Shown here piece by piece: positions 52,381-64,000 of a DNA stretch of 64,000 bases. The stretch spans positions 2,108,001 through 2,172,000 of the forward strand of contig JAZHRN010000137.1 in assembly GCA_036435485.1 (NCBI GenBank), given 5' to 3'. How positions within the stretch are numbered: position 1 is the stretch's first letter; each line of letters begins with the position of its first letter. This DNA is from Saposhnikovia divaricata. Taxonomy: Eukaryota > Streptophyta > Magnoliopsida > Apiales > Apiaceae. Position numbers and translations under genes: made by a program. The notes beneath the pieces were generated by a model. It did not search any database and was not told the DNA's origin. It saw nothing but the letters and a program-made list of their open reading frames with translations.

Positions 52381-55300
52381 TGTACTAACCACTTTGAGGA
52401 TATCCGAAAACCGAGTTTCGATCATATCAGCTCCGATTCAGGTTCGACCCGCGTCAAATAAAATTTTGTTAAATTTCAATAACCCATAGGAACAAAATAT
52501 ATAAAAATATCCACAAAATGGTCCGACTTGATTTTTAACAATATCCCGTGTACTAACCCCTTTGAGAATTTTTCAAAAACCGAGTTTCGATTATATCAGC
52601 TCCGATTCCGGTCCGAACTACGTCAAATAAAATTTCGTTGAATTCCAATAACCCACAGGAACACAATATGTAAAAATATCCACAAAATGGTCCGACTTGA
52701 TTTTTAACAATATCCCATGTAAAAACCCCTTTGAGAATTTTCGAAAACCGAGTTTTGATCATATCAGCTCCGATTCCGGTCCGAATTGCGTCAAATAAAA
52801 TTTCGTTGAATTCCAATAACCCATAGGAACATAATATGTAAAAATATCCACAAAATGGTCCGACTTAATTTTTAACAATATCCCGTGTACTAACCCCTTT
52901 GGGAATTTTTCAAAAACCGAGTTTCGATTATATCAACTCCGATTCCGGTCTGAACTCCGTCAAATAAAATTTCGTTGAATTCCAATAACCCATAGGAACA
53001 AAATATGTAAAAATATCCACAAAATGGTCCGACATGATTTTTAACAATATCCCGTGTACTAACCCCTTTGAGAATTTTCGAAAACCGAGTTTTGATCTTA
53101 TCAGCTCCGATTCCGGTCCGAATTGCGTCAAATAAAATTTCGTTGAATTCCAATAACCCATAGGAACAAAATATGTAAAAATATCCACAAAATGGTCCGA
53201 CTCAATTTTTAACAATATCCCGTGTACTAACCACTTTGAGGATTATCCGAAAACCGAGTTTCGATCATATCAGCTCCGATTCCGGTCCGAATTGCGTCAA
53301 ATAAAATTTCGTTGAATTCCAATAACCCATAGGAACAAAATATGTAAAAATATCCACAAAATGGTCCGACTTGATTTTTAACAATATCCCGTGTACTAAC
53401 CCCTTTGGGAATTTTTCAAAAACCGAGTTTCGATTATATCAACTCCGATTCCGGTCTGAACTCCGTCAAATAAAATTTCGTTGAATTCCAATAACCCATA
53501 GGAACAAAATATGTAAAAATATCCACAAAATGGTCCGACATGATTTTTAACAATATCCCGTGTACTAACCCCTTTGAGAATTTTCGAAAACCGAGTTTTG
53601 ATCTTATCAGCTCCGATTCCGGTCCGAATTGCGTCAAATAAAATTTCGTTGAATTCCAATAACCCATAGGAACAAAATATGTAAAAATATCCACAAAATG
53701 GTCCGACTCAATTTTTAACAATATCCCGTGTACTAACCACTTTGAGGATATCCGAAAACCGAGTTTCGATCATATCAGCTCCGATTCAGGTTCGACCCGC
53801 GTCAAATAAAATTTTGTTAAATTTCAATAACCCATAGGAACAAAATATATAAAAATATCCACAAAATGGTCCGACTTGATTTTTAACAATATCCCGTGTA
53901 CTAACCCCTTTTAGAATTTTTCAAAAACCGAGTTTCGATTATATCAGCTCCGATTCCGGTCCGAACTGCGTCAAATAAAATTTCGTTGAATTCCAATAAA
54001 CCACAGGAACAAAATATGTAAAAATATCCACAAAATGGTCCGACTTGATTTTTAACAATATCCCAGGTAAAAACCCCTTTGAGAATTTTGGAAAACCGAG
54101 TTTCGATTATATCAGCTCCGATTCCGGTCCGAATTGCGTCAAATAAAATTTCGTTGAATTCCAATAACCCATAGGAACCAAATTTGTAAAAATATCCACA
54201 AAATGGTCCGACTCAATTTTTAACAATATCCCGTGTACTAACCACTTTGAGGATTATCCGAAAACCGAGTTTCGATCATATCAGCTCCGATTCCGGTCCG
54301 AATTGCGTCAAATAAAATTTCGTTGAATTCCAATAACCCATAGGAACAAAATATGTAAAAATATCCACAAAATGGTCCGACTTGATTTTTAACAATATCC
54401 CGTGTACTAACCCCTTTGGGAATTTTTCAAAAACCGAGTTTCGATTATATCAGCTCGGATTCCGGTCCGAACTGCGTCAAATAAAATTTCGTTGAATTCC
54501 AATAACCCATAGGAACAAAATATGTAAAAATATCCACAAAATGGTCCGACTTGATTTTTAACAATATCCCGTGTACTAACCCCTTTGGGAATATTTCAAA
54601 AACCGAGTTTCGATTATATCAACTCCGATTCCGGTCTGAACTGCGTCAAATAAAATTTCGTTGAATTCCAATAACCCATAGGAACAAAATATGTAAAAAT
54701 ATCCACAAAATGGTACGACTTGATTTTTAACAATATCCCGTGTACTAACCCCTTTGAGAATTTTTGAAAACCGAGTTTTGATCATATCAGCTCCGATTCC
54801 GGTCCGAATTGCGTCAAATAAAATTTCGTTGAATTCCAATAACCCATAGGAACAAAATATGTAAAAATATCCACAAAATGGTCCGACTCAATTTTTAACA
54901 ATATCCCGTGTACTAACCACTTTGAGGATATCCGAAAACCGAGTTTCGATCATATCAGCTCCGATTCAGGTTCGACCCGCGTCAAATAAAATTTTGTTAA
55001 ATTTCAATAACCCATAGGAACAAAATATATAAAAATATCCACAAAATGGTCCGACTTGATTTTTAACAATATCCCGTGTACTAACCCCTTTGAGAATTTT
55101 TCAAAAACCGAGTTTCGATTATATCAGCTCCGATTCCGGTCCGAACTACGTCAAATAAAATTTCGTTGAATTCCAATAACCCACAGGAACAAAATATGTA
55201 AAAATATCCACAAAATGGTCCGACTTGATTTTTAACAATATCCCATGTAAAAACCCCTTTGAGAATTTTCGAAAACCGAGTTTTGATCATATCAGCTCCG

Positions 55301-58300
55301 ATTCCGGTCCGAATTGCGTCAAATAAAATTTCGTTGAATTCCAATAACCCATAGGAACAAAATATGTAAAAATATCCACAAAATGGTCCGACTCAATTTT
55401 TAACAATATCCCGTGTACTAACCACTTTGAGGATTATCCGAAAACCGAGTTTCGATCATATCAGCTCCGATTCCGGTCCGAATTGCGTCAAATAAAATTT
55501 CGTTGAATTCCAATAACCCATAGGAACAAAATATGTAAAAATATCCACAAAATGGTCCGACTTGATTTTTAACAATATCCCGTGTACTAACCCCTTTGGG
55601 AATTTTTCAAAAACCGAGTTTCGATTATATCAACTCCGATTCCGGTCTGAACTGCGTCAAATAAAATTTCGTTGAATTCCAATAACCCATAGGAACAAAA
55701 TATGTAAAAATATCCACAAAATGGTCCGACATGATTTTTAACAATATCCCGTGTACTAACCCCTTTTAGAATTTTCGAAAACTGAGTTTTGATCATATCA
55801 GCTCCGATTCCGGTCCGAATTGCGTCAAATAAAATTTCGTTGAATTCCAATAACCCATAGGAACAAAATATGTAAAAATATCCACAAAATGGTCCGACTC
55901 AATTTTTAACAATATCCCGTGTACTAACCACTTTGAGGATATCCGAAAACCGAGTTTCGATCATATCAGCTCCGATTCAGGTTCGACCCGCGTCAAATAA
56001 AATTTTGTTAAATTTCAATAACCCATAGGAACAAAATATATAAAAATATCCACAAAATGGTCCGACTTGATTTTTAACAATATCCCGTGTACTAACCCCT
56101 TTTAGAATTTTTCAAAAACCGAGTTTGGATTATATCAGCTCCGATTCCGGTCCGAACTGCGTCAAATAAAATTTCGTTGAATTCCAATAACCCACAGGAA
56201 CAAAATATGTAAAAATATCCACAAAATGGTCCGACTTGATTTTTAACAATATCCCAGGTAAAAACCCCTTTGAGAATTTTGGAAAACCGAGTTTCGATTA
56301 TATCAGCTCCGATTCCGGTCCGAATTGCGTCAAATAAAATTTCGTTGAATTCCAATAACCCATAGGAACAAAATATGTAAAAATATCCACAAAATGGTCA
56401 GACTCAATTTTTAACAATATCCCGTGTACTAACCCCTTTGAGAATTTTCGAAAACCGAGTTTTGATCATATCAGCTCCGATTCCGGTCCGAATTGCGTCA
56501 AATAAAATTTCGTTGAATTCCAATAACCCATAGGAACAAAATATGTAAAAATATCCACAAAATGGTCCGACTCAATTTTTAACAATATCCCGTGTACTAA
56601 CCACTTTGAGGATATCCGAAAATCGAGTTTCGATCATATCAGCTCCGATTCAGGTTCGACCCGCGTCAAATAAAATTTTGTTAAATTTCAATAACCCATA
56701 GGAACAAAATATATAAAAATATCCACAAAATGGTCCGACTTGATTTTTAACAATATCCCGTGTACTAACCCCTTTTAGAATTTTTCAAAAACCGAGTTTC
56801 GATTATATCAGCTCCGATTCCGGTCCGAACTGCGTCAAATAAAATTTCGTTGAATTCCAATAACCCACAGGAACAAAATATGTAAAAATATCCACAAAAT
56901 GGTCCGACTTGATTTTTAACAATATCCCAGGTAAAAACCCCTTTGAGAATTTTGGAAAACCGAGTTTCGATTATATCAGCTCCGATTCCGGTCCGAATTG
57001 CGTCAAATAAAATTTCGTTGAATTCCAATAACCCATAGGAACAAAATATGTAAAAATATCCACAAAATGGTCCGACTCAATTTTTAACAATATCCCGTGT
57101 ACTAACCCCTTTGAGAATTTTCGAAAACCGAGTTTTGATCATATTAGCTCCGATTCCGGTCCGAATTGCGTCAAATAAAATTTCGTTGAATTCCAATAAC
57201 CCATAGGAACAAAATATGTAAAAATATCCACAAAATGGTCCGACTCAATTTTTAACAATATCCCGTGTACTAACCACTTTGAGGATATCCGAAAACCGAG
57301 TTTCGATCATATCAGCTCCGATTCAGGTTCGACCCGCGTCAAATAAAATTTTGTTAAATTTCAATAACCCATAGGAACAAAATATATAAAAATATCCACA
57401 AAATGGTCCGACTTGATTTTTAACAATATCCCGTGTACTAACCCCTTTGAGAATTTTTCCAAAACCGAGTTTCGATTATATCAGCTCCGATTCCGGTCCG
57501 AACTGCGTCAAATAAAATTTCGTTGAATTCCAATAACCCACAGGTACAAAATATGTAAAAATATCCACAAAATGGTCCGACTTGATTTTTAACAATATCC
57601 CATGTAAAAACCCCTTTGAGAATTTTCGAAAACCGAGTTTTGATCATATCAGCTCCGATTCCGGTCCGAATTGCGTCAAATAAAATTTCGTTGAATTCCA
57701 ATAACCCATAGGAACAAAATATGTAAAAATATCCACAAAATGGTCCGACTCAATTTTTAACAATATCCCGTGTACTAACCACTTTGAGGATTATCCGAAA
57801 ACCGAGTTTCGATCATATCAGCTCCGATTCCGGTCTGAATTGCGTCAAATAAAATTTCGTTGAATTCCAATAACCCATAGGAACAAAATATGTAAAAATA
57901 TCCACAAAATGGTCCGACTTGATTTTTAACAATATCCCGTGTACTAACCCCTTTGGGAATTTTTCAAAAACCGAGTTTCGATTATATCAACTCCGATTCC
58001 GGTCTGAACTCCGTCAAATAAAATTTCGTTGAATTCCAATAACCCATAGGAACAAAATATGTAAAAATATCCACAAAATGGTCCGACATGATTTTTAACA
58101 ATATCCTGTGTACTAACCCCTTTGAGAATTTTCGAAAACCGAGTTTTGATCATATCAGCTCCGATTCCGGTCCGAATTGCGTCAAATAAAATTTCGTTGA
58201 ATTCCAATAACCCATAGGAACAAAATATGTAAAAATATCCACAAAATGGTCCGACTCAATTTTTAACAATATCCCGTGTACTAACCACTTTGAGGATATC

Positions 58301-59118
58301 CGAAAACCGAGTTTCGATCATATCAGCTCCGATTCAGGTTCGACCCGCGTCAAATAAAATTTTGTTAAATCTCAATAACCCATAGGAACAAAATATATAA
58401 AAATATCCACAAAATGGTCCGACTTGATTTTTAACAATATCCCGTGTACTAACCCCTTTTAGAATTTTTCAAAAACCGAGTTTCGATTATATCAGCTCCG
58501 ATTCCGGTCCGAACTGCGTCAAATAAAATTTCGTTGAATTCCAATAACCCACAGGAACAAAATATGTAAAAATATCCACAAAATGGTCCGACTTGATTTT
58601 TAACAATATCCCAGGTAAAAACCCCTTTGAGAATTTTGGAAAACCGAGTTTCGATCATATCAGCTCCGATTCCGGTCCGAATTGCGTCAAATAAAATTTC
58701 GTTGAATTCCAATAACCCATAGGAACAAAATTTGTAAAAATATCCACAAAATGGTCCGACTCAATTTTTAACAATATCCCGTGTACTAACCACTTTGAGG
58801 ATTATCCGAAAACCGAGTTTCGATCATATCAGCTCCGATTCCGGTCCGAATTGCGTCAAATAAAATTTCGTTGAATTCCAATAACCCATAGGAACAAAAT
58901 ATGTAAAAATATCCACAAAATGGTCCGACTTGATTTTTAACAATATCCCGTGTACTAACCCCTTTGGGAATTTTTCAAAAACCGAGTTTCGATTATATCA
59001 GCTCGGATTCCGGTCCGAACTGCGTCAAATAAAATTTCGTTGAATTCCAATAACCCATAGGAACAAAATATGTAAAAATATCCACAAAATGGTCCGACTT
59101 GATTTTTAACAATATCCC
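52212..59118. repeat. 41-monomer tandem segment, copy 2 (6,907 bp)
   Basis: Module starts are those of copy 1 plus 6,907: 52,548, 52,885, 53,391, 53,896, 54,571, 55,076, 55,582, 56,087, 56,760, 57,433, 57,939 and 58,444. The copy ends with a complete FA at 59,118, where copy 1 runs into the hybrid junction. I saw no base difference at the markers compared, but a full base-by-base alignment was not possible here. Confidence 0.93.
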
Positions 59119-61307
59119 GTGTACTAACCCCTTTGGGAATTTTTCAAAAACCGAGTTTCGATTATATCAACTCCGATTCCGGTCTGAACTGCGTCAAATA
59201 AAATTTCGTTGAATTCCAATAACCCATAGGAACAAAATATGTAAAAATATCCACAAAATGGTCCGACTTGATTTTTAACAATATCCCGTGTACTAACCCC
59301 TTTGAGAATTTTTGAAAACCGAGTTTTGATCATATCAGCTCCGATTCCGGTCCGAATTGCGTCAAATAAAATTTCGTTGAATTCCAATAACCCATAGGAA
59401 CAAAATATGTAAGAATATCCACAAAATGGTCCGACTCAATTTTTAACAATATCCCGTGTACTAACCACTTTGAGGATATCCGAAAACCGAGTTTCGATCA
59501 TATCAGCTCCGATTCAGGTTCGACCCGCGTAAAATAAAATTTTGTTAAATTTCAATAACCCATAGGAACAAAATATATAAAAATATCCACAAAATGGTCC
59601 GACTTGATTTTTAACAATATCCCGTGTACTAACCCCTTTGAGAATTTTTCAAAAACCGAGTTTCGATTATATCAGCTCCGATTCCGGTCCGAACTACGTC
59701 AAATAAAATTTCGTTGAATTCCAATAACCCACAGGAACAAAATATGTAAAAATATCCACAAAATGGTCCGACTTGATTTTTAACAATATCCCATGTAAAA
59801 ACCCCTTTGAGAATTTTCGAAAACCGAGTTTTGATCATATCAGCTCCGATTCCGGTCCGAATTGCGTCAAATAAAATTTCGTTGAATTCCAATAACCCAT
59901 AGGAAAAAAATATGTAAAAATATCCACAAAATGGTCCGACTCAATTTTTAACAATATCCCGTGTACTAACCACTTTGAGGATTATCCGAAAACCGAGTTT
60001 CGATCATATCAGCTCCGATTCCGGTCCGAATTGCGTCAAATAAAATTTCGTTGAATTCCAATAACCCATAGGAACAAAATATGTAAAAATATCCACAAAA
60101 TGGTCCGACCTGATTTTTAACAATATCCCGTGTACTAACCCCTTTGGGAATTTTTCAAAAACCGAGTTTCGATTATATCAACTCCGATTCCGGTCTGAAC
60201 TGCGTCAAATAAAATTTCGTTGAATTCCAATAACCCATAGGAACAAAATATGTAAAAATATCCACAAAATGGTCCGACATGATTTTTAACAATATCCCGT
60301 GTACTAACCCCTTTGAGAATTTTCGAAAACTGAGTTTTGATCATATCAGCTCCTATTCCGGTCCGAATTGCGTCAAATAAAATTTCGTTGAATTCCAATA
60401 ACCCATAGGAACAAAATATGTAAAAATATCCACAAAATGGTCCGACTCAATTTTTAACAATATCCCGTGTACTAACCACTTTGAGGATATCCGAAAACCG
60501 AGTTTCGATCATATCAGCTCCGATTCAGGTTCGACCCGCGTCAAATAAAATTTTGTTAAATTTCAATAACCCATAGGAACAAAATATATAAAAATATCCA
60601 CAAAATGGTCCCACTTGATTTTTAACAATATCCCGTGTACTAACCCCTTTTAGAATTTTTCAAAAACCGAGTTTCGATTATATCAGCTCCGATTCCGGTC
60701 CGAACTGCGTCAAATAAAATTTCGTTGAATTCCAATAACCCACAGGAACAAAATATGTAAAAATATCAACAAAATGGTCCGACTTGATTTTTAACAATAT
60801 CCCAGGTAAAAACCCCTTTGAGAATTTTGGAAAACCGAGTTTCGATTATATCAGCTCCGATTCCGGTCCGAATTGCGTCAAATAAAATTTCGTTGAATTC
60901 CAATAACCCATAGGAACAAAATATGTAAAAATATCCACAAAATGGTCCGACTCAATTTTTAACAATATCCCGTGTACTAACCCCTTTGAGAATTTTCGAA
61001 AACCGAGTTTTGATCATATCAGCTCCGATTCCGGTCCGAATTGCGTCAAATAAAATTTCGTTGAATTCCAATAACCCATTGGAACAAAATATGTAAAAAT
61101 ATCCACAAAATGGTCCGACTCAATTTTTAACAATATCCCGTGTACTAACCACTTTGAGGATATCCGAAAACCGAGTTTCGATCATATCAGCTCCGATTCA
61201 GGTTCGACCCGCGTCAAATAAAATTTTGTTAAATTTCAATAACCCATAGGAACAAAATATATAAAAATATCCACAAAATGGTCCGACTTGATTTTTAACA
61301 ATATCCC
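59119..61307. repeat. Modules B-C-D-F after the duplicated segment
   Basis: B at 59,119, C at 59,624, D at 60,130 and F (673) at 60,635. B has GGGAATTTTTC where B' in the duplicated segment has GGGAATATTTC. Several singletons occur: GTAAGAATATCC near 59,411, GCGTAAAATAAAA near 59,528, AGGAAAAAAATATG near 59,903 and ATATCAACAAAATGG near 60,765. So this part is not a fresh copy of its left neighbour. Confidence 0.85.
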
Positions 61308-64000
61308 GTGTACTAACCCCTTTTAGAATTTTTCAAAAACCGAGTTTCGATTATATCAGCTCCGATTCCGGTCCGAACTGCGTCAAATAAAATTTCGTTG
61401 AATTCCAATAACCCACAGGAACAAAATATGTAAAAATATCCACAAAATGGTCCGACTTGATTTTTAACAATATCCCAGGTAAAAACCCCTTTGAGAATTT
61501 TGGAAAACCGAGTTTCGATTATATCAGCTCCGATTCCGGTCCGAATTGCGTCAAATAAAATTTCGTTGAATTCCAATAACCCATAGGAACAAAATTTGTA
61601 AAAATATCCACAAAATGGTCCGACTCAATTTTTAACAATATCCCGTGTACTAACCACTTTGAGGATTATCCGAAAACCGAGTTTCGATCATATCAGCTCC
61701 GATTCCGGTCCGAATTGCGTCAAATAAAATTTCGTTGAATTCCAATAACCCATAGGAACAAAATATGTAAAAATATCCACAAAATGGTCCGACTTGATTT
61801 TTAACAATATCCCGTGTACTAACCCCTTTGGGAATTTTTCAAAAACCGAGTTTCGATTATATCAGCTCGGATTCCGGTCCGAACTGCGTCAAATAAAATT
61901 TCGTTGAATTCCAATAACCCATAGGAACAAAATATGTAAAAATATCCACAAAATGGTCCGACTTGATTTTTAACAATATCCCGTGTACTAACCCCTTTGG
62001 GAATTTTTCAAAAACCGAGTTTCGATTATATCAACTCCGATTCCGGTCTGAACTGCGTCAAATAAAATTTCGTTGAATTCCAATAACCCATAGGAACAAA
62101 ATATGTAAAAATATCCACAAAATGGTCCGACTTGATTTTTAACAATATCCCGTGTACTAACCCCTTTGAGAATTTTTGAAAACCGAGTTTTGATCATATC
62201 AGCTCCGATTCCGGTCCGAATTGCGTCAAATAAAATTTCGTTGAATTCCAATAACCCATAGGAACAAAATATGTAAAAATATCCACAAAATGGTCCGACT
62301 CAATTTTTAACAATATCCCGTGTACTAACCACTTTGAGGATATCCGAAAACCGAGTTTCGATCATATCAGCTCCGATTCAGGTTCGACCCGCGTCAAATA
62401 AAATTTTGTTAAATTTCAATAACCCATAGGAACAAAATATATAAAAATATCCACAAAATGGTCCGACTTGATTTTTAACAATATCCCGTGTACTAACCCC
62501 TTTGAGAATTTTTCAAAAACCGAGTTTCGATTATATCAGCTCCGATTCCGGTCCGAACTACGTCAAATAAAATTTCGTTGAATTCCAATAACCCACAGGA
62601 ACAAAATATGTAAAAATATCCACAAAATGGTCCGACTTGATTTTTAACAATATCCCATGTAAAAACCCCTTTGAGAATTTTCGAAAACCGAGTTTTGATC
62701 ATATCAGCTCCGATTCCGGTCCGAATTGCGTCAAATAAAATTTCGTTGAATTCCAATAACCCATAGGAACAAAATATGTAAAAATATCCACAAAATGGTC
62801 TGACTCAATTTTTAACAATATCCCGTGTACTAACCACTTTGAGGATTATCCGAAAACCGAGTTTCGATCATATCAGCTCCGATTCCGGTCCGAATTGCGT
62901 CAGATAAAATTTCGTTGAATTCCAATAACCCATAGGAACAAAATATGTAAAAATATCCACAAAATGGTCCGACTTGATTTTTAACAATATCCCGTGTACT
63001 AACCCCTTTGGGAATTTTTCAAAAACCGAGTTTCGATTATATCAACTCCGATTCCGGTCTGAACTGCGTCAAATAAAATTTCGTTGAATTCCAATAACCC
63101 ATAGGAACAAAATATGTAAAAATATCCACAAAATGGTCCGACATGATTTTTAACAATATCCCGTGTACTAACCCCTTTGAGAATTTTCGAAAACTGAGTT
63201 TTGATCATATCAGCTCCGATTCCGGTCCGAATTGCGTCAAATAAAATTTCGTTGAATTCCAATAACCCATAGGAACAAAATATGTAAAAATATCCACAAA
63301 ATGGTCCGACTCAATATTTAACAATATCCCGTGTACTAACCACTTTGAGGATATCCGAAAACCGAGTTTCGATCATATCAGCTCCGATTCAGGTTCGACC
63401 CGCGTCAAATAAAATTTTGTTAAATTTCAATAACCCATAGGAACAAAATATATAAAAATATCCACAAAATGGTCCGACTTGATTTTTAACAATATCCCGT
63501 GTACTAACCCCTTTTAGAATTTTTCAAAAACCGAGTTTCGATTATATCAGCTCCGATTCCGGTCCGAACTACGTCAAATAAAATTTCGTTGAATTCCAAT
63601 AACCCACAGGAACAAAATATGTAAAAATATCCACAAAATGGTCCGACTTGATTTTTAACAATATCCCAGGTAAAAACCCCTTTGAGAATTTTGGAAAACC
63701 GAGTTTCGATTATATCAGCTCCGATTCCGGTCCGAATTGCGTCAAATAAAATTTCGTTGAATTCCAATAACCCATAGGAACAAAATATGTAAAAATATCC
63801 ACAAAATGGTCCGACTCAATTTTTAACAATATCCCGTGTACTAACCCCTTTGAGAATTTTCGAAAACCGAGTTTTGATCATATCAGCTCCGATTCCGGTC
63901 CGAATTGCGTCAAATAAAATTTCGTTGAATTCCAATAACCCATAGGAACAAAATATGTAAAAATATCCACAAAATGGTCCGACTCAATTTTTAACAATAT
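61308..64000. repeat. Modules FA-B-C-D-F, running off the window
   Basis: FA at 61,308, B at 61,983, C at 62,488, D at 62,994 and F from 63,499, cut by the window end. This FA has AGGAACAAAATTTG, as at 51,817 and 58,724, and not the GGAACCAAATTTG of 47,270 and 54,176. The last F begins as a hybrid with the GAACTACGTC marker of A and C. The array continues beyond the window with no sign of an edge. Confidence 0.86.

Larger units (their letters stand above)
1..64000. repeat. Tandem satellite array, 168/169-bp monomer, fills the window
   Basis: The landmark GTGTACTAACC, or a close variant, recurs every 168 or 169 bases from position 144 to the end, always in the same orientation. That gives about 380 monomers. 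Each holds in order: the landmark, a GAGAATTTT/GGGAATTTTT/GAGGAT(T)AT variable box, AAACCGAGTTTCGATCAT, CAGCTCCGATTCCGGTCCGA, a GCGTCAAATAAAATTTCGTT block, an EcoRI site GAATTC, CCAATAACCCATAGGAAC, an A-rich stretch and ATGGTCCGAC. No unique DNA interrupts the series. Unit length close to a nucleosome repeat, nested higher-order repeats and very high identity are what is known of centromeric and pericentromeric satellites. That this array is centromeric is inference. The family is not one I recognise. Confidence 0.98.

Noticed and set aside
2017..63767. More than 100 minus-strand open frames of about 87 codons, almost identical to each other
   Set aside because: They come from the satellite itself. 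A 168-bp monomer is exactly 56 codons, so the frame stays open across adjacent 168-bp units and shifts at 169-bp units. Variation is at the DNA level with no sign of protein-level constraint, there are no domain features, and single-base changes break the frame freely (near 18,993 and 60,765).
1..64000. CRISPR-like regular repetition
   Set aside because: There are no short repeats separated by unique spacers. The repeated unit is the full 168/169 bp with nothing unique between, and there are no cas genes.
1..64000. Naming the species or satellite family
   Set aside because: I could not match the monomer to a satellite family I know with confidence. A search of monomer consensus against plant and other satellite libraries would settle it.
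1..64000. Dispersed element, LTR or rDNA spacer as the source of the repetition
   Set aside because: No target-site duplications, terminal repeats, polyprotein motifs or rRNA sequence were seen. The repeats are strictly head-to-tail and of one unit size.

Overview
The whole window is one uninterrupted tandem satellite DNA array. About 380 head-to-tail monomers of 168 or 169 bp run in a single orientation from base 1 to base 64,000. I found no protein-coding gene, tRNA, rRNA, CRISPR array, transposon or unique spacer. One typical monomer (bases 2,854-3,022) counted by hand has 62 G+C in 169, about 37%. It carries about 10 CpG sites, more than its C and G content predicts. The nucleosome-sized unit, the nested higher-order repeats and the near-identical multi-kb copies are typical of (peri)centromeric satellite in a eukaryote. 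A 12-base exact match to the plant-type telomere repeat at 1,006-1,017 weakly suggests a plant. I do not recognise the satellite family and cannot name the species.

Layout. (1) Bases 1 to about 1,640 are a divergent flank. Its monomers differ from each other at many positions and show an older organisation: an eight-monomer period of 1,363 bp with two 338-bp dimers inside. (2) Within one monomer, between about 1,620 and 1,655, the sequence switches to a homogenised core that runs to the right end. (3) The core is modular. Monomers group into trimers (505/506 bp), tetramers (673-675 bp) and pentamers (842 bp), which I label A (675), B (505), C (506), D (505), E (505) and F (505, 673 or 842). 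The clearest higher-order unit is the 16-mer A-B-C-D-E, 2,696 bp, complete at 2,517-5,212, 11,277-13,972 and 13,973-16,668. Elsewhere the 13-mer A-B-C-D is kept and the linker after it varies (E, F, F+F or hybrids). (4) From about 44 kb a fused module FA replaces A, E is absent, and D carries new private variants, so this is a separately homogenised domain.

Duplication history is legible. Two adjacent 6,907-bp copies (41 monomers) at 45,305-52,211 and 52,212-59,118 share every private variant I compared. About 6 kb near the left end recurs 11,456 bp downstream. Periods of 1,011, 3,031, 3,706 and 7,410 bp mark further block duplications. A hybrid junction lacking one monomer marks the exchange point at about 52.2 kb. 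The open frames seen on the minus strand are by-products of the repeat (168 = 3 x 56) and are not annotated as genes. The value of the window is as a record of unequal exchange in a satellite array; I see no protein-based system in it.
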